Of a stretch of 5,309 bases of DNA, positions 1 to 5,309 are shown piece after piece. The stretch's first letter is position 1. Each line of letters opens with the position of its first letter. A model generated the notes under the pieces. It was not told the origin of the DNA. It was given only the letters and a program-made list of their open reading frames with translations, and searched no databases. The stretch is taken from assembly GCA_028718265.1 (NCBI GenBank), contig JAQUMG010000132.1:1-5309 (forward strand), written 5' to 3'. The DNA is from Candidatus Omnitrophota bacterium. GTDB taxonomy: Bacteria > Omnitrophota > Koll11 > JAHIPI01. The position numbers and the translations under genes are program-made.

Positions 1-268
1 CATCATTAAGGTGATCGAATAGTATGCCGCTTTTTATGTACTCGCCCTCTATTTTCGGCATCAATACTGTCTCTATGTGCGCGGGCGTCCGCTTCTTCGG
101 CGAATAAATAGCAATCAGGCTGTCGAGGCGCGGATCCCGGATGACTGCTATGCCCTTGAACGGAGCTCTGAGTTTCTCAGGATCCATTCCGGCGACATCT
201 ACCCCGGTAAGAAGCTTGAATATTGTTTTTTTGCCGACCTGCGGCAGTCCTATAACGCCTATTTTCAT
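1..268 (-). CDS. YchF/Obg-like P-loop NTPase-family protein, N-terminal part, degenerate motifs (3' end off window)
   Basis: Reading from the ATG at 268-266 gives 89 residues, open to the left edge. The start, MKIGVIGLPQVGKKT, resembles the P-loop of YchF (Obg-like ATPase, usual form GLPNVGKST). It is followed by RDPRLDSLIAIYSPKKRTPA (residues 44-63), which matches the YchF segment 'P-D-x-R-L-x-x-L-x-x-x-x-x-P-K-K-x-x-P-A', so family membership is well supported. The nucleotide site looks altered: the P-loop Ser that normally follows GK is Lys14, the switch I region with its 'NYPFxT' threonine is shortened (residues 24-43), and where YchF has 'D-I-A/P-G-L' this protein has L69-M-P-K (no G3 DxxG). 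YchF proteins bind ATP/GTP and associate with ribosomes. This one may be a paralogue with weak or no hydrolysis. The C-terminal TGS-like (DUF933) domain would lie off the window. The ATG overlaps the Maf stop (ATGA), and no clear Shine-Dalgarno precedes it, so coupling is likely. Family assignment is fairly sure; function is not. Confidence 0.72.
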   Translation of the reverse strand, partial: MKIGVIGLPQVGKKTIFKLLTGVDVAGMDPEKLRAPFKGIAVIRDPRLDSLIAIYSPKKRTPAHIETVLMPKIEGEYIKSGILFDHLND

Positions 269-852
269 TTTACAAAGTCCAGTAAATCGAGATTTATCTT
301 CCGGAATAGCTCCTGCAGTTTCCCCGTCGGCAGGCCGACTACGTTATAAAAAGAGCCTTTTATGTCGTCGAATACTATGGAGCCCACTCCTTCTATGGAG
401 AAGCCGCCCGCTTTATCATAAGGGCCTAACAGGTTAAAATATTTTTCGATATCTTTTTCCGGAATCTTCTTTATTTTCAGCGATGTCACGTCAAAACCGG
501 TCGCGGCTTTGCCGCTTGCGGCATCTGCGACATGTATCCCCGAATAAACCAATAACCGGTTCCCGCTGAATGCGCGCAATATCTTTTTAGCTGCCGCTTT
601 ATTCCGCGGCTTTCCTATCAGTTTACCTTTAAAAAGAACAAGAGTATCTACGCCTATAATCACGCCGCTGCTTCTATGCTTAAGGACCTCCTCGGCTTTT
701 ATCCGCGCGTTATGCATCACGAGGGACGCGGGTTTTGCCGACAATATATGTATCTCCCTGACGCGGCTCGGAACAACGCTGTGCGGGATCCCGCAAGAAC
801 TCAATATTTGAGACCTTGCTTTCGACTGCGACGCAAGAATAATCTGCTTCAT
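265..852 (-). CDS. maf: Maf family nucleoside triphosphate pyrophosphatase
   Basis: A 195-residue protein of normal Maf length. Maf/HAM1-fold enzymes are cytoplasmic and hydrolyse non-canonical or selected canonical NTPs (dTTP/UTP or m7GTP/CTP classes) to NMP plus pyrophosphate, in house-cleaning or division control. Visible motifs: ILASQSKAR (residues 5-13, the SxSPRR position), GVDTLV with the catalytic-type Asp69 (67-72), IGKP (79-82), YSG (103-105), YDKAGGFSIEG (145-155) and IKGSFYNVVGLP (164-175). The first motif is unusual: family S-x-S-P-R-R is S-Q-S-K-A-R, keeping only the last Arg. An ATG at 867 would add MRGKP, but I chose the ATG at 852 because MKQIILASQS is the typical Maf N-terminus, GGGG lies 7 bases upstream (860-863), and this ATG overlaps the preceding flavoprotein stop as ATGA. 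The stop likewise overlaps the next start. Substrate class cannot be decided from sequence alone. Confidence 0.93.
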   Translation of the reverse strand: MKQIILASQSKARSQILSSCGIPHSVVPSRVREIHILSAKPASLVMHNARIKAEEVLKHRSSGVIIGVDTLVLFKGKLIGKPRNKAAAKKILRAFSGNRLLVYSGIHVADAASGKAATGFDVTSLKIKKIPEKDIEKYFNLLGPYDKAGGFSIEGVGSIVFDDIKGSFYNVVGLPTGKLQELFRKINLDLLDFVK

Positions 853-2096
853 AGGTTTTCCCCGCATAAATAGCCGGTCGAAAACGCGGCCTGCATATTA
901 TAGCCGCCCGTTCCTGCGTCTATATCTATCGTTTCTCCGGCGAAAAACAATCCTTTAATCAATTTTGATTCCATAGTCTTCGGATTTATCTCTCTCGTGT
1001 CCACGCCGCCTCTTGTTACTATCGCTTCTTCTATCGGCCTGGTATTTTTAATTCTGAACCTGAGGTCTGTCAGACCTTCCAATATACGGCGTCTTTCTTT
1101 AACCGTTATCTGATGCACTTTTTTATCCTTATCCAGGGCACAATACTCTATGAAACCATCGATCATTTTGGACGGAAGAATTTCCTTAAGCGCGTTTTTC
1201 AGGATCGCGTTCGAACTTTTGGAAAACTCTCTTATCAGTCTATTGTCCAGTTTGGGCGAATCAAGCGCAGGTTTCAGATTTATAGAAATGGCTACGTCTT
1301 TTTTCGCTTCCAGAAGATCATGCACTTCGGCACTGAGATCAAGTATGATCGGCCCGCTTAGCCCGAAATGGGTAAACATTAAATCGCCGAATCGCGCCGC
1401 CGTTTTTTTGCCGGAGGCAATAATAACGGCTTTAACGTTATCCAGAGAAACGCCCTGCCATTTTTTAGGCAAGCCTGATTCCGTAATCACCGGCACCAGG
1501 GCCGGCTTAGGCGAAATGACGTTGTGCCCGAGACGTCCGGCTATATCAAAACCAAATCCCGTCGATCCTGTCTGGGGATAGGATAACCCGCCGGTACATA
1601 TGGCGACCGACCTTGCCGTATATTCGCGGCCTTTTGCGAGAACTGCCTTATCCGTGCTGTCTTTTCCCGGAATTATATCTTTTACTTCTCCGGAAAATAA
1701 AACTTCTACGCCGCCTTCGGCCATATACTTTTTCAATGCATCCAGAATATCTCTGGATCTGTCCGATTCCGGAAATACCCTTTTACCTCTTTCGACTTTG
1801 AGCGCTACGCCGTACTTTTTAAAAAAATCGATTAACTCTTTATTGAATATCCTCGAGAAGGCATTTCGCAGGAATTGCCCGCTTTTGCCGAAATTATCTA
1901 TATGTTCGTTTATATCCCCGGTATTTGTTATATTACAGCGGCCTTTTCCGGAAATAAGAAGCTTTTTACCCAGGATATCGTTCTTCTCGATCAATAATAC
2001 GCTTTTACCGCGCTCAGCCGCTCTACCCGCAGCCATCATCCCGGCAGGACCGCCGCCTATCACTATGGCATCAAATCTCTTTTTATCGGTCGTAAT
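849..2096 (-). CDS. BaiN/YhiN (HI0933-like) NAD(P)/FAD-dependent oxidoreductase
   Basis: A flavoprotein of about 400-415 residues, the usual size for the HI0933/YhiN family. One member, BaiN of Clostridium scindens, reduces bile-acid intermediates, but most have no known substrate. Numbering from the GTG at 2063, it shows the FAD Rossmann loop IGGGPAG (2-8), KKLLISGKGRCNITN (33-47), VFPESDRS (97-104), TGGLSYPQTGSTGFGF (157-172), FTHFGLSGPI (230-239) and the C-terminal FAD-contact block RGGVDTREINPKTMESKLIK (351-370) continuing to GLFFAGETIDIDAGTGGYN (371-389). The start is uncertain. The GTG at 2063-2061 would begin inside the first beta strand (FDAIVIGGGPAG), leaving it without that strand. 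The frame stays open upstream to a TGA at about 2114, but holds no other ATG, GTG or TTG. I placed the start at ATT 2096-2094, which gives M-TTDKKRFDAIVIGGG (415 aa). It lies one base after the upstream TAA and 6 bases after GGGAAGG (2109-2103). The fallback is 849-2063, 404 aa. The stop overlaps the Maf ATG. Confidence 0.93.
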   Translation of the reverse strand: MTTDKKRFDAIVIGGGPAGMMAAGRAAERGKSVLLIEKNDILGKKLLISGKGRCNITNTGDINEHIDNFGKSGQFLRNAFSRIFNKELIDFFKKYGVALKVERGKRVFPESDRSRDILDALKKYMAEGGVEVLFSGEVKDIIPGKDSTDKAVLAKGREYTARSVAICTGGLSYPQTGSTGFGFDIAGRLGHNVISPKPALVPVITESGLPKKWQGVSLDNVKAVIIASGKKTAARFGDLMFTHFGLSGPIILDLSAEVHDLLEAKKDVAISINLKPALDSPKLDNRLIREFSKSSNAILKNALKEILPSKMIDGFIEYCALDKDKKVHQITVKERRRILEGLTDLRFRIKNTRPIEEAIVTRGGVDTREINPKTMESKLIKGLFFAGETIDIDAGTGGYNMQAAFSTGYLCGENL

Positions 2097-2097
2097 T

Positions 2098-2304
2098 TTA
2101 CGCCTTCCCAGCCCTCACCAGCTTCTCGGCTTCATACCAGTCTTCTTTATCGTGGCCGGGCTTACAGCCTCTTTTCTGATACAGCTCATAGGCCTTTTTG
2201 CCTACTTTTTCAAGATATTCTTTTGAGGATAAGCCGGCGGTCTTTGAGCTCGTTTTCTCGGAGCCCAAATAAATCGTGTCCTTGGTTCTCATAGTTATGG
2301 CCAT
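2098..2304 (-). CDS. Small DUF2934 domain protein
   Basis: A 68-residue protein. Residues 30-65 carry the DUF2934 pattern: a helix with AYELYQKRG (38-46), then K-P-G-H-D-x-E-D-W-Y-x-A-E (48-60), corresponding to the family's 'A-Y-x-x-W/Y-E-x-x-G-x-P-x-G-x-D-x-x-D-W-x-x-A-E'. The first 28 residues are polar and look disordered (SEKTSSKTAGLSSKE). No signal peptide, membrane segment or cysteine cluster is present (one Cys, at 47). DUF2934 has no established function as far as I know; proteins with it are short and often sit beside carbohydrate-metabolism genes, which the GH57/GlgA neighbours here would fit. The start at 2304 is supported by AGGGGGTGA (2316-2308) just upstream. A second ATG at 2292 is possible but less well placed. 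It lies 3 bases after the GH57 stop, and its stop is 1 base before the proposed start of the flavoprotein. Domain call is good; role unknown. Confidence 0.88.
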   Translation of the reverse strand: MAITMRTKDTIYLGSEKTSSKTAGLSSKEYLEKVGKKAYELYQKRGCKPGHDKEDWYEAEKLVRAGKA

Positions 2305-2307
2305 ATT

Positions 2308-2316
2308 TCACCCCCT
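2308..2316 (-). promoter_or_regulatory. Shine-Dalgarno for the DUF2934 gene, embedded in the GH57 stop region
   Basis: On the minus strand the bases AGGGGGTGA end 3 bases before the ATG at 2304. The AGGGGG core lies 6 bases from it. The same bases encode the last two codons (Arg-Gly) and the TGA stop of the GH57 gene. This is the strongest ribosome binding site in the window and it fixes the start of the small gene. Confidence 0.7.
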
Positions 2317-4413
2317 CGTTTTTATTTCCATCTCAATATCAAAATTCACACTTTTGCGCGGCTCTATAGTAAAGTGCCAGTTGGGCACTATAACTGATCC
2401 CTGATAATTCTCCTCATAGGCCTTTTCGGATTGCGAGATCGTCTTTATGGGGAACCTCCATAGCGTACATTCTTTAGAAAAATCCAGTAATACGCTGAGC
2501 TCTCCCTCGCTATCCGCGATTTTCAGCTCTTTCAAGTCTTCCGTTACGCCCCGCGAAAGAAGCGTCAGGTCTTTTTCTTTTTTCTTCCCCGGTACATACG
2601 CATATCGCGTGGAATCGGCGTCCGGCATTATGAATGCCATTTCCGTACCGAACCAGAACTTTTTCTTTTCCTTCGCCAGGTTTGTAATGCTGTAGGATAC
2701 CTTCAGAATCGAACCGCTTAAAGATATTTTCTTGCTGATGCTGACAGGCGTTCCGTGAGCCATGCCCTTTCTCTCCATCAGGAGCCCATCATTTTTTACT
2801 TTAAACTCGTAGGGAGCGCCGACAAAATCACCGTCTTCGACGTCCTCCACCGCCTCAAAATTCTCCGGAGTGGTGCTGTCTTCAAAAAAATGATCTATAA
2901 ACATCGCTTTTCTGTATCTGTCATATACCAAAGCCGCCGTAATGCCTTCTGCGCCTTTTGGCTTATCGTGTATGCTAGTGTGTCCGCCTTCTTCATTTCC
3001 TGCCTTCGCCGCTATGTTCCTGTGATATGCTTCTCTGTAGCGGGTTAATACATTGAGCAGGTTGGCTGCTTTATTCTTTGCATCCAGTTCCGTTACGCTG
3101 CCGCCGGCAGACGGTTTGACGCAGAGCCATATATTTTTATTCTGCATAATAACTTCGTCGAATCCGTCGACGTCAAAATCCATTACTTCGGATCGCGTAT
3201 CCGGCTTTATTCCGGCAATTTCCTCATTATATATCTTCTCCGCCTTTATGATATGCTCGTAAACGGCCTTTCTGAGATGGTAAAGATACAAGCCGCCGAA
3301 TATACCGTGCCAATAGGAACAGTTGCACTGGCCCTTGTATAATTCCGCGCGCGCTTCTTTAAGTTTAGGGCCGGCAGATGCGCGATCACCGGCATTTCCG
3401 AGCAGATTGCTCACGTACAGCATACGCTTATGCATCTGATTAGATTCTTCATATTTAGCCAGGAAATTCCTGAAAAATCCTCCTCTTATAAACGGGCCGT
3501 AACGTTCGTTTTTATTTTCCTTCTTTATCTCTTCCTTGATATCGTGCAGTTCCATAGACGCATCCGCCGGAAGCGCCCACTCCAGCATCTCTTCGTATGA
3601 AGCCGTGGGAAGATATATCCTGCCGAGCGGCTTATTATCTTTTATGCACTCCGAAACGGTGCGTGTTTTAAGCCAGCTGTCATTTTTGGACAATACGTCC
3701 AGAAATCTCACCAGCCATTTATCATCGTAAACCCATTTATAGGTACCCGGCCACTCGCCGAATTTTTCTGCGTCATCGCCGTATGTAAATATTGCATTGT
3801 CCTTCTTTTCCGCTATCTGCCTCATATAAGAAATGGGTTTGTCCGGCTCACTGAACGGGATAACGTACCTTAATTCTTTATCGGAAGGGAATGCGAGTAC
3901 GGCAGAGCCGTTATCTTCGGATATGAAATACCCGAAGGTGTTTTCTTTTTTAAGGCCCGCGTATAAAAAGTGCATATCATCGACGACTATGTATTCAACA
4001 CCGCTTTCAGCGAGGCTTGAAGCAAGCTCCGGCTCCCAGACTCTTTCGGCGACCCATGCGCCTTTCGGCTCCACGCCGAAATGGGATTTAATGTACTGAC
4101 GCATCAAAGATATCTGCCCTATCCTGTCCTTTACCGGTATGATGGATAGTATCGGCTCGTAGAACCCGCCTCCTATAAGTTCGACCTGGCCCCTCTTCAC
4201 CAGTTTATCTATTGTTTTAAATATCCCGGGGGTATTTTTTTCGAACCACTCAAGAAGGCATCCGGAAAAATGCATGCTTATCTTTAAGCCCGGATACTGC
4301 GAAACGATATCAAGGAAAGGTTTATAACATTTATCGTGGACGCGCCGGATCACGTTGTCAAAATTGCCTACGGGCTGGTGGAAATGTATTATCAGTAATA
4401 AGTCGGCTTTCAT
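2308..4413 (-). CDS. GH57 4-alpha-glucanotransferase / alpha-amylase-type enzyme with DUF1925 and DUF1926 domains
   Basis: A 701-residue protein close in layout to the 4-alpha-glucanotransferase of Thermococcus litoralis (about 659 aa) and Dictyoglomus AmyA. Such enzymes cleave alpha-1,4-glucans and transfer the fragment to another glucan (EC 2.4.1.25), some acting as amylases. GH57 landmarks: HQP at 12-14 in the first beta strand; GGGFYEP at 81-87; WVAERVWEPE at 120-129 with the nucleophile Glu123; YGDDAEKFGEWPGTY at 211-225 with the acid/base Asp214; ESNQMHKRML at 323-332. Glu123 and Asp214 carry the same numbers I recall for the T. litoralis enzyme. The (beta/alpha)7 barrel spans about 1-285, a helical DUF1925 segment about 295-395 (including CSYWHGIFGGLYLYHLR, 365-381), and a beta-sandwich DUF1926 about 410-700 (WRFPIKTISQSE at 652-663). 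No signal peptide, so it is cytoplasmic and probably acts on glycogen. The ATG directly follows the glgA TAA with only a weak Shine-Dalgarno, implying coupled translation. Transferase versus amylase is not settled, though a transferase is favoured. Confidence 0.92.
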   Translation of the reverse strand: MKADLLLIIHFHQPVGNFDNVIRRVHDKCYKPFLDIVSQYPGLKISMHFSGCLLEWFEKNTPGIFKTIDKLVKRGQVELIGGGFYEPILSIIPVKDRIGQISLMRQYIKSHFGVEPKGAWVAERVWEPELASSLAESGVEYIVVDDMHFLYAGLKKENTFGYFISEDNGSAVLAFPSDKELRYVIPFSEPDKPISYMRQIAEKKDNAIFTYGDDAEKFGEWPGTYKWVYDDKWLVRFLDVLSKNDSWLKTRTVSECIKDNKPLGRIYLPTASYEEMLEWALPADASMELHDIKEEIKKENKNERYGPFIRGGFFRNFLAKYEESNQMHKRMLYVSNLLGNAGDRASAGPKLKEARAELYKGQCNCSYWHGIFGGLYLYHLRKAVYEHIIKAEKIYNEEIAGIKPDTRSEVMDFDVDGFDEVIMQNKNIWLCVKPSAGGSVTELDAKNKAANLLNVLTRYREAYHRNIAAKAGNEEGGHTSIHDKPKGAEGITAALVYDRYRKAMFIDHFFEDSTTPENFEAVEDVEDGDFVGAPYEFKVKNDGLLMERKGMAHGTPVSISKKISLSGSILKVSYSITNLAKEKKKFWFGTEMAFIMPDADSTRYAYVPGKKKEKDLTLLSRGVTEDLKELKIADSEGELSVLLDFSKECTLWRFPIKTISQSEKAYEENYQGSVIVPNWHFTIEPRKSVNFDIEMEIKTRG

Positions 4414-4416
4414 TTA
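4411..4416 (-). other. Abutting stop/start junction (TAAATG) between glgA and the GH57 gene
   Basis: On the minus strand the glgA TAA (4416-4414) is followed immediately by the GH57 ATG (4413-4411). Upstream bases offer only a short GG/AGG match within the last glgA codons, about 9-10 bases from the ATG. The arrangement favours re-initiation by ribosomes finishing glgA, and so a matched supply of the two glucan enzymes. Confidence 0.6.
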
Positions 4417-5309
4417 TTTAATGCCTGCCATATTTTTATAAAGCGATATGTATTCGCGGGCCGAACGCTTCCAGGAGAAATCCGCTTCCATTTCCCTGCG
4501 CTGCAGTTCTTTCCATTTTTTATCATTTTTGAAGAGTTTGACGGCGTTTTTTACCGCTTCCATAAAATCACCTGATTCCGCGTTATTGAATTTAAAGCCG
4601 TTTCCCTTTACGGGATCCGACGAATAGTCTATTATGGTATCGTCTAATCCGCCGGTTGCCCTCACAATGGGAACAGTGCCGTATTTCAGGCTGTACATCT
4701 GGTTAAGGCCGCACGGCTCGTATCTGGACGGCATAAGAAAAACATCAACTCCGGCTTCTATCAGATGCGCCAGCTTATTGTCAAAGCCGATCACGACTCC
4801 CACTTTTCCGGACTGCTTTTTCGCGATATCGGAAAATATTTTTTCGTATTTCGCATCACCCGTACCCAGCAGCACAAACCCGGCGCCCGATTTTATCACC
4901 TTTTCCAGTATATCGGCCATAAGGTCTATGCCTTTTTGCTCGGCGAGACGGCCTACGTATCCTAAAAGCGGGCTCGTAACGGGCAGATTCATCTTATATT
5001 GTTTAAGTAGCGCTTTTTTGCACTCGGTTTTTTTCTCTATCGTATCGGGGCCGTAATTCACCGGAATCAGCGTATCTTTTTCAGGGCTCCAGTTGTCGTA
5101 ATCGGCACCGTTTAAAATACCGTAAAGATCATTCTCTCTCGTCTTTAACAATCCCTCCAGGCCGTAACCGTATTCCGGCGTCAATATCTCCCGCGAATAC
5201 TTTTTGCTCACGGTGCTGATAGCGTCGGAATAAAGTATGCCGGATTTCATAAAGTTCAATTTCCCGTAAAACTCAAGTGCGTACATAGTAAAAAATTCTT
5301 CAGGAATAC
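4414..5309 (-). CDS. glgA: Glycogen synthase (GT5), C-terminal part, 5' end off window
   Basis: Glycogen/starch synthase of the GT5, GT-B-fold type, which adds glucose from ADP-glucose (or UDP-glucose) to the non-reducing ends of alpha-1,4-glucan in the cytoplasm. About 297 residues are visible of a protein usually near 480. The frame is open to the right edge: IPEEFFT precedes the ATG at 5286, which is therefore an internal methionine and not the start. Counting from that Met, family segments are FYGKLNFMKSGILYSDAIST (6-25; cf. 'NxLKxGxxxADxxTTVS'), YGYGLEGLL (39-47), GILNGADYDNWSPEKD (56-71), GYVGRLAEQKGIDL (109-122, with donor-phosphate Arg113 and Lys118), LLGTGD (139-144), MPSRYEPCGLNQ (185-196, with Glu190 matching the catalytic Glu377 of E. 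coli GlgA), KYGTVPIVRATGGLDDT (201-217) and the terminal DFSWKRSAREYISLY (269-283). Its TAA abuts the next ATG without a gap. The missing N-terminal half would hold the KxGGL acceptor motif, which cannot be checked here. Confidence 0.96.
   Translation of the reverse strand, partial: IPEEFFTMYALEFYGKLNFMKSGILYSDAISTVSKKYSREILTPEYGYGLEGLLKTRENDLYGILNGADYDNWSPEKDTLIPVNYGPDTIEKKTECKKALLKQYKMNLPVTSPLLGYVGRLAEQKGIDLMADILEKVIKSGAGFVLLGTGDAKYEKIFSDIAKKQSGKVGVVIGFDNKLAHLIEAGVDVFLMPSRYEPCGLNQMYSLKYGTVPIVRATGGLDDTIIDYSSDPVKGNGFKFNNAESGDFMEAVKNAVKLFKNDKKWKELQRREMEADFSWKRSAREYISLYKNMAGIK

Noticed and set aside
1..268. Pseudogene call for the YchF-like frame because of its poor G motifs
   Set aside because: The frame is open for all 89 visible codons, keeps family-specific segments around the motifs, and is coupled to maf. 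Divergence fits better than decay, though the missing 3' part prevents certainty.
853..867. Maf start at ATG 867, adding MRGKP
   Set aside because: No ribosome binding site precedes it, and the family normally starts M-K-x-I-I-L-A-S. ATG 852 has GGGG at 7 bases and an ATGA overlap with the upstream stop.
1150..1581. A 143-codon plus-strand open frame
   Set aside because: It is wholly antisense to conserved flavoprotein motifs and shows no family resemblance of its own.
1600..2226. A 208-codon plus-strand open frame with hydrophobic stretches, seemingly a membrane protein
   Set aside because: It lies opposite the flavoprotein and DUF2934 genes, whose conserved motifs fix the minus strand as coding. 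The hydrophobic look comes from the complement of Lys/Glu-rich codons.
4634..5056. A 140-codon plus-strand open frame opposite glgA
   Set aside because: It is a shadow of the GT5 catalytic region (EPCG and RLxxQKG motifs on the other strand), with no recognisable domain.
4414..5286. A complete short glycosyltransferase starting at ATG 5286
   Set aside because: The frame continues upstream to the window edge as IPEEFFT, typical of the GlgA interior, and the visible part lacks the N-terminal GT-B domain. It is a truncated view of a longer gene.
1..5309. A CRISPR array, transposon ends, tRNA, riboswitch, or defence system
   Set aside because: No repeat-spacer pattern, terminal inverted repeats, cloverleaf or toxin/nuclease motifs were seen by eye, and coding sequence leaves no room for a leader or riboswitch.

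Overview
The window is a dense, entirely minus-strand bacterial gene cluster with no intergenic gap longer than 3 bases, so it reads as part of one polycistronic transcription unit entering from the right edge and leaving at the left. In transcription order it holds: (1) the C-terminal part of a GT5 glycogen/starch synthase, GlgA (4414-5309, cut by the right edge); (2) a full-length GH57 4-alpha-glucanotransferase/alpha-amylase-type enzyme (2308-4413); (3) a 68-residue DUF2934 protein (2098-2304); (4) a BaiN/YhiN (HI0933-like) flavoprotein (849 to about 2096); (5) a Maf-type nucleotide pyrophosphatase (265-852); (6) the N-terminal part of a YchF/Obg-like P-loop protein (1-268, cut by the left edge).

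How they work together: GlgA and the GH57 enzyme form a glycogen module, in which one elongates alpha-1,4-glucan from ADP-glucose (or UDP-glucose) and the other disproportionates or trims it. Their ends abut exactly (TAA then ATG). The downstream genes are a housekeeping set (flavoprotein, NTP pyrophosphatase, GTPase-like protein) with no evident metabolic tie to glycogen. They are joined by stop/start overlaps (ATGA twice) or 1-3 base gaps, so they are probably co-expressed and translationally coupled.

Organism: a bacterium of moderate GC with a streamlined layout. A GT5 synthase paired with a GH57 (rather than GH13/GH77) glucan enzyme, a DUF2934 protein and a divergent YchF-like protein would suit an uncultured lineage such as Omnitrophota or a related group. 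That is a weak inference from gene content, not a taxonomic call.

No rRNA, tRNA, CRISPR array, insertion sequence, or convincing promoter or terminator was seen. The points most worth a second look are the YchF-like protein, whose G1, G2 and G3 motifs all look degenerate, and the flavoprotein, whose FAD-binding strand begins upstream of its only ATG/GTG/TTG start and so points to a non-canonical (ATT) start. I did not find a convincing undescribed defence or mobile system here.
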